A stretch of DNA of 64,000 nt, from assembly GCF_002709775.1 (NCBI RefSeq), contig NZ_PAQR01000028.1, positions 1-64,000 on the forward strand. The letters run 5' to 3'. Positions 61,100 through 64,000 of the stretch are shown here, in pieces; position 1 is the first letter of the stretch, and each line of letters opens with the position of its first letter. Below the pieces are notes generated by a model. It was not told where the DNA came from. It saw nothing but the letters and a program-made list of their open reading frames with translations, and searched no databases. The stretch comes from Thalassospira sp. Lineage in GTDB: Bacteria > Pseudomonadota > Alphaproteobacteria > Rhodospirillales > Thalassospiraceae. The position numbers and the translations under genes are program-made.

Positions 61100-62479
61100 G
61101 TGTCGAGCCGCAACATCAATCGCCGCCGGTTTATCAAATCTGTTCTGATGGCAAGTAGCGCTGTCGCCTTGGCATCCAAATTCGGGATCAAGAATGCGCG
61201 CGCATTGGAAAATACCTCAGTGGTGGTTGTCGGCGCCGGTATTGCAGGCCTTGGTGCGGCAAGCATGCTGCGCAAACACGGTGCGACTGTGACAGTGTTG
61301 GAAGCCAAGGACCATACTGGTGGTCGTCTTTTGACAGATTGGTCAATGGGGCCCCCGTTTGAGGTTGGCGCAGGCTGGATCCACGGTCCATCTTCGGATA
61401 ATCCGACAAAACAGCTGGCGGATGCGGTTAACGCGCAATATGTCGTGACCGATGACGAAAACGCGGTTTTCTTTGATCTTAACGGGAATGAATATGACGA
61501 GGATGAAGTTGAACGCATTGTTGAAGCGTGGGAAGGCGTGCTTGAGCATATCGACAACACCTATGAGGTGAATGACCCGCGCAGTCTCTTGCAGGCGATC
61601 AAGGATTACCGTCCGGCATATCTTGATGATCCGGGGATCATGTGGGTCTTTTCCGCCTTTACCGAGTTTTCAAAGGGCGGGGCGATCGAAAAGCTTTCAG
61701 CACCGTTGTTTAACTGGGATGAGGCCTTTGACGGTGCCGATGTTGTCGTGACGTCCGGTTATGATGAAATCCTCAAACCCCTGAAAGAAGGGCTTGATAT
61801 CAGGCTTTCTCACGCGGTGTCGGCCATCGAATACAGTTCGGACGAGGGTGTTGCGATCACAACCGACAAGGGCGCTTTTGAAGCCGATTATTGCATCTGT
61901 ACGGTGCCGCTTGGTGTGCTGAAAGCGGGCAACATTACCTTTGTGCCGGAGCTTCCTGGCGATTATCGCGATTCCATTGCAAAGCTTGGTTTTGGCAGTG
62001 TGACAAAGCTTGCGCTCAAATTCGAAGAACCGTTCTGGGATATTGAAACCCAGTATTTCGGTATCACGACAGAGCCGAAAGGCCGCTGGAACTATTGGCT
62101 GAGCTACCGGACTTTCTCCAATGAGAATATTCTGCTTGGCCTGAGTGTTGGTGATTATGCCCTGATTGCAGATCGCATGTCGGATGCTGAAATGGTTAAG
62201 GACGCACTCGAAGTGCTGCGCACCGTCTGGGAAGATGACGTGACCGAGCCCATTGAAGTTCTGGCAACTCATTGGGCGACCGATCCCTACACGCTTGGCG
62301 CTTATGCCTTCCCGCAGCCGGGCAATAGCAAATCCGATTTTGATGGCCTGGGAGAACCGATTGCTGATCGGCTGATTCTGGCTGGTGAACACACGATCTT
62401 TGATTATGCCGGGACGACGCATGGGGCCTATATGACTGGCCTGCGCGCAGCGGAATACATTATTGATGAGGAAGGCTAG
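61100..62479 (+). CDS. Tat-exported flavin monoamine oxidase
   Basis: A 459-residue flavoenzyme. The N terminus has a twin-arginine signal (NRRRFIKS then a mild hydrophobic stretch to about residue 35), so it is exported folded with FAD. The dinucleotide motif VVVVGAGIAGLGAASMLRKHG starts near 41 (here in part), then EAKDHTGGRLLTD, and the C-terminal FAD stretch AGEHTIFDYAGTTHGAYMTG. It belongs to the polyamine/monoamine oxidase (LSD1-like) group; the amine is unknown. Start is a GTG at 61100 with GAGG six bases upstream; the frame is open back to 61031 but that adds an implausible leader before the Tat signal. Confidence 0.88.
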   Translation: MSSRNINRRRFIKSVLMASSAVALASKFGIKNARALENTSVVVVGAGIAGLGAASMLRKHGATVTVLEAKDHTGGRLLTDWSMGPPFEVGAGWIHGPSSDNPTKQLADAVNAQYVVTDDENAVFFDLNGNEYDEDEVERIVEAWEGVLEHIDNTYEVNDPRSLLQAIKDYRPAYLDDPGIMWVFSAFTEFSKGGAIEKLSAPLFNWDEAFDGADVVVTSGYDEILKPLKEGLDIRLSHAVSAIEYSSDEGVAITTDKGAFEADYCICTVPLGVLKAGNITFVPELPGDYRDSIAKLGFGSVTKLALKFEEPFWDIETQYFGITTEPKGRWNYWLSYRTFSNENILLGLSVGDYALIADRMSDAEMVKDALEVLRTVWEDDVTEPIEVLATHWATDPYTLGAYAFPQPGNSKSDFDGLGEPIADRLILAGEHTIFDYAGTTHGAYMTGLRAAEYIIDEEG

Positions 62480-62494
62480 GGATTGGGCGTGGCC

Positions 62495-62514
62495 GATCAG
62501 ATGCGTATCTGATC
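62495..62514. terminator. Hairpin between the amine oxidase and GGDEF genes
   Basis: A perfect GATCAGAT / ATCTGATC stem (62495-62502, 62507-62514) around GCGT. It sits between convergent genes and touches the GGDEF stop codon at 62513-62515. There is no T tract, so termination is only a guess. Confidence 0.4.
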
Positions 62515-63241
62515 AGGCTGCGTTGTGATCTGCCTTGCGGGACTCCGTCACGTCACGACGGCTGTGTTTTTGATCATACATGGCGTCGTCAGCTTGGCGG
62601 ATCAGGTCGGCGATATCGCATTTCGCGCGATAGGCAGCATGACCAAAGCTTGCCTTGATCGACAGTGCCTTGCCCTGCCAGATCAGCGGGAAACGTGCGG
62701 TTGCCTTTTGGAGCTGGGCAATGCGTTTTTCGGCCGCGGCCGGGTTGCTGCCGGTCATCAGGATGGCGAATTCATCACCGCCAAAACGGGCGACAAAATC
62801 GTCAGATCGCGTATGGGTGCGCAGGTTCTGGCCGAAGTGGCGAAGAACCGCATCCCCGGCAGCATGGCCATGCACATCATTGACCTGCTTGAAGCCGTCA
62901 AGATCGGCAATCACCAGAAGACCGCATTCATCGGTACGTGCAGCGCGCGAAATCGCTTCGCGTGTGCGGCGCATGAAACCGCGCCGATTATACAACCCGG
63001 TCAACTCATCGGTTTCGACCATGAGTTCAAGCTGGCGGATACGGTTTTGTTGCTGATCAAGGCGGGTCTGCATGTCACGGGCAAGATCAACCAGGGTTGA
63101 AAGCGCACTGCGTTGTTTGCTTTCGTCCGTTTCTTCGGTCGCACGGTTGTTGATTGCTGTCTGATGCTGAAAATCAGCAGCAAGCTCGATCAACAAATCT
63201 ATTTGCGACTTTTCCATTGGCTGTCTTGTTATCAATGACAT
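62513..63241 (-). CDS. Stand-alone diguanylate cyclase with N-terminal coiled coil
   Basis: Up to 242 residues. A helical, coiled-coil-like N terminus (about 45-76, RDMQTRLDQQQNRIRQLELM) leads to a GGDEF domain (about 77-230) with active site GGDEF at 154-158 and RxxD (RSDD, 145-148). No sensor domain is visible, so activity may depend on dimerisation through the coiled coil or a partner. The start may be ATG 63241 or ATG 63217 (MEKSQIDLL); neither has a strong ribosome site. Confidence 0.9.
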   Translation of the reverse strand: MSLITRQPMEKSQIDLLIELAADFQHQTAINNRATEETDESKQRSALSTLVDLARDMQTRLDQQQNRIRQLELMVETDELTGLYNRRGFMRRTREAISRAARTDECGLLVIADLDGFKQVNDVHGHAAGDAVLRHFGQNLRTHTRSDDFVARFGGDEFAILMTGSNPAAAEKRIAQLQKATARFPLIWQGKALSIKASFGHAAYRAKCDIADLIRQADDAMYDQKHSRRDVTESRKADHNAA

Positions 63242-63363
63242 TGAATGACGAAACCCTTACAAGGGGTGGAACCATTCTATCTTTCATGGCGTTACAAGAA
63301 CATTAACGCGCATGAGGCGTATTTGTGACGAAGCACTGTCGATCACGCAAAGGAGCACGACGG

Positions 63364-63672
63364 ATGAAAAACCTTTTTGGGGCCGGATTAACGCGGAAAA
63401 TCGCTGTTGCTGGTGTAGCTCTGGCGTTGGCGGGGTGCTCGTTCCTGCAGAAAGAAAACTTTACGGTCGGTGGTGAAATTACCGATCAGGGGCAGGAATG
63501 CGTGACGTTCCGTGCCGAGGACGGAACCCTCTATGCGCTTGCCAACAAGGCAAGCCGTTTCCGCCCGGGTGACAAGGTACGCGTGACAGGCCATCTGGCC
63601 CTGATGACAACCTGTACCGAGGCCACAACCCTTATCGTCGACAAGATTGTCCTGCTTAGCCCAGCTGATTGA
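63364..63672 (+). CDS. Small lipoprotein (DUF5818-like)
   Basis: A 102-residue lipoprotein. The signal peptide (MKNLFGAGLTRKIAVAGVAL) ends in the lipobox LALAGC, with the lipidated cysteine at residue 25. The mature part is a small beta domain with GGEITDQGQECVTFRAEDGT and GDKVRVTGHLALMTTCTEAT, resembling OB-fold-like DUF5818 proteins. Two cysteines (in QECV and TTCT) could form a disulfide. AAAGGAG lies ten bases before the ATG. A terminator inside the convergent gene follows. Confidence 0.82.
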   Translation: MKNLFGAGLTRKIAVAGVALALAGCSFLQKENFTVGGEITDQGQECVTFRAEDGTLYALANKASRFRPGDKVRVTGHLALMTTCTEATTLIVDKIVLLSPAD

Positions 63673-63680
63673 TCCGCGAT

Positions 63681-64000
63681 CTAGTGACCCGTTGCAAAAC
63701 AATCCGTGCCGTCAGCTTTCAGCTGGCGGCATTGTTTTTGCGCAGACTCGGAGTCTGTAAACCCGACCAGTTGCAGTCGGTGATAAATCCCCTGACTGCC
63801 AAGGTCGGCTGACACGATCTGCTTTTCGTGGGATTTGCTGAGCTTCGGGTAGCGGATGCTGAAGCTCGCCCAATAGGTTTCTGCGGTAAAGGTATCGCGA
63901 AACGCACCAAGCTGGATCAGGAAGTGTCCTTTGCTTGCCGGTGCATTTGCGGGCGTCGGTGCCGCTGTTTCAACCGGTGTTGATGGCGTATTGCGTTGCA
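63681..64000 (-). CDS. SPOR-domain protein, C-terminal part (partial)
   Basis: The frame enters from the right edge on the minus strand and ends at TAG (63683-63681), giving 105 codons. A Pro/Ala/Thr-rich linker (STPVETAAPTPANAPASKG) precedes a SPOR domain: FLIQLGAFRDTFTAETYW, then YHRLQLVGFTDSESAQKQC and LKADGTDCFATGH. SPOR domains bind septal peptidoglycan, so the full protein is likely an envelope or division factor. The N-terminal part is outside the window. Confidence 0.85.
   Translation of the reverse strand, partial: QRNTPSTPVETAAPTPANAPASKGHFLIQLGAFRDTFTAETYWASFSIRYPKLSKSHEKQIVSADLGSQGIYHRLQLVGFTDSESAQKQCRQLKADGTDCFATGH
63707..63739 (+). terminator. Terminator of the lipoprotein gene inside the SPOR gene
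   Basis: TGCCGTCAGCT (63707-63717) pairs with AGCTGGCGGCA (63721-63731) around TTC, followed by TTGTTTTT. It lies wholly within the coding end of the convergent SPOR gene. Confidence 0.88.

Noticed and set aside
1..64000. Prophage, integron, CRISPR array or defence island
   Set aside because: No integrase, transposase, cas, restriction or phage structural genes were seen; the only mobile-like signal is the small repeat at 11033-11297.

Overview
The window comes from a free-living alphaproteobacterium with a GC content in the mid-50s by eye. Lineage markers include an NDUFS4-like complex I subunit, a DUF2336 protein, an Alph_Pro_TM protein beside a TauE/SafE exporter, and the 41-residue form of ribosomal protein L36. 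The gene mix (many PAS/GGDEF/EAL proteins, zinc and sulfur genes, amino-acid permeases) suggests a marine Rhodospirillales organism such as Thalassospira. That placement is inference from gene content. There is no prophage, CRISPR array or complete insertion sequence. Most of the window is ordinary chromosome with short operons, many intrinsic terminators and several ATGA start/stop overlaps.

Layout. 1-0.9 kb: a TPP riboswitch ahead of an ABC ATPase, probably thiamine-precursor uptake. 1-5.2 kb: a REC-EAL phosphodiesterase and a large hybrid histidine kinase. 5.4-8 kb: a deacetylase/DUF192 pair, tRNA-Pro, an NDUFS4-like gene and tRNA-Arg. 8-12.3 kb: a GAL80-like oxidoreductase divergent from an AraC regulator, a YitT-like membrane protein, a MITE-like nested inverted repeat, and an aldo/keto reductase with an amber codon at position 7. 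12.6-16.5 kb: a zinc locus in which a near-perfect palindrome separates hisI-COG0523 GTPase from zur-znuC-znuB. 16.5-22.2 kb: PLP enzymes, L32, two acetyltransferases, 3-mercaptopyruvate sulfurtransferase and AlaX. 22.4-24.3 kb: two unknown proteins with similar promoters, then an orphan S4-domain protein behind a terminator. 24.4-35.6 kb: a PA0069-type radical SAM protein, an inverse-autotransporter-like protein, LysE and LctP-type transporters (the latter with a 52-residue membrane protein), a luciferase-like monooxygenase, a divergent LysR/MFS pair, cysteine synthase and a Nudix hydrolase.

35.8-46.4 kb: a PAS-GGDEF cyclase, an acetyltransferase, PepD, a membrane J-protein with an SH3b tail, a methyltransferase-like protein, L36, a class III nucleotide cyclase, and an Lrp regulator divergent from a saccharopine-dehydrogenase-like enzyme. 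46.5-52.4 kb: the most interesting block, a TPR/SPINDLY-like protein, an HlyD-type membrane fusion protein and a BcsA-like family 2 glycosyltransferase with a PilZ domain. This is a candidate c-di-GMP-controlled exopolysaccharide exporter related in plan to the Bgs mixed-linkage glucan system. 52.4-55.7 kb: UspA, Alph_Pro_TM, TauE/SafE, TusA and ElaA-like genes. 55.7-64 kb: a coupled EAL / PAS-GGDEF / DUF2336 operon, a Tat-exported amine oxidase, a stand-alone GGDEF protein, a lipoprotein and the end of a SPOR protein.

Two themes tie the window together. Cyclic-di-GMP is one: three GGDEF proteins, two EAL proteins and one PilZ effector enzyme. Metal and sulfur handling is the other: Zur, ZnuCB, COG0523, SseA, TusA, TauE, MetC and CysK-like genes.
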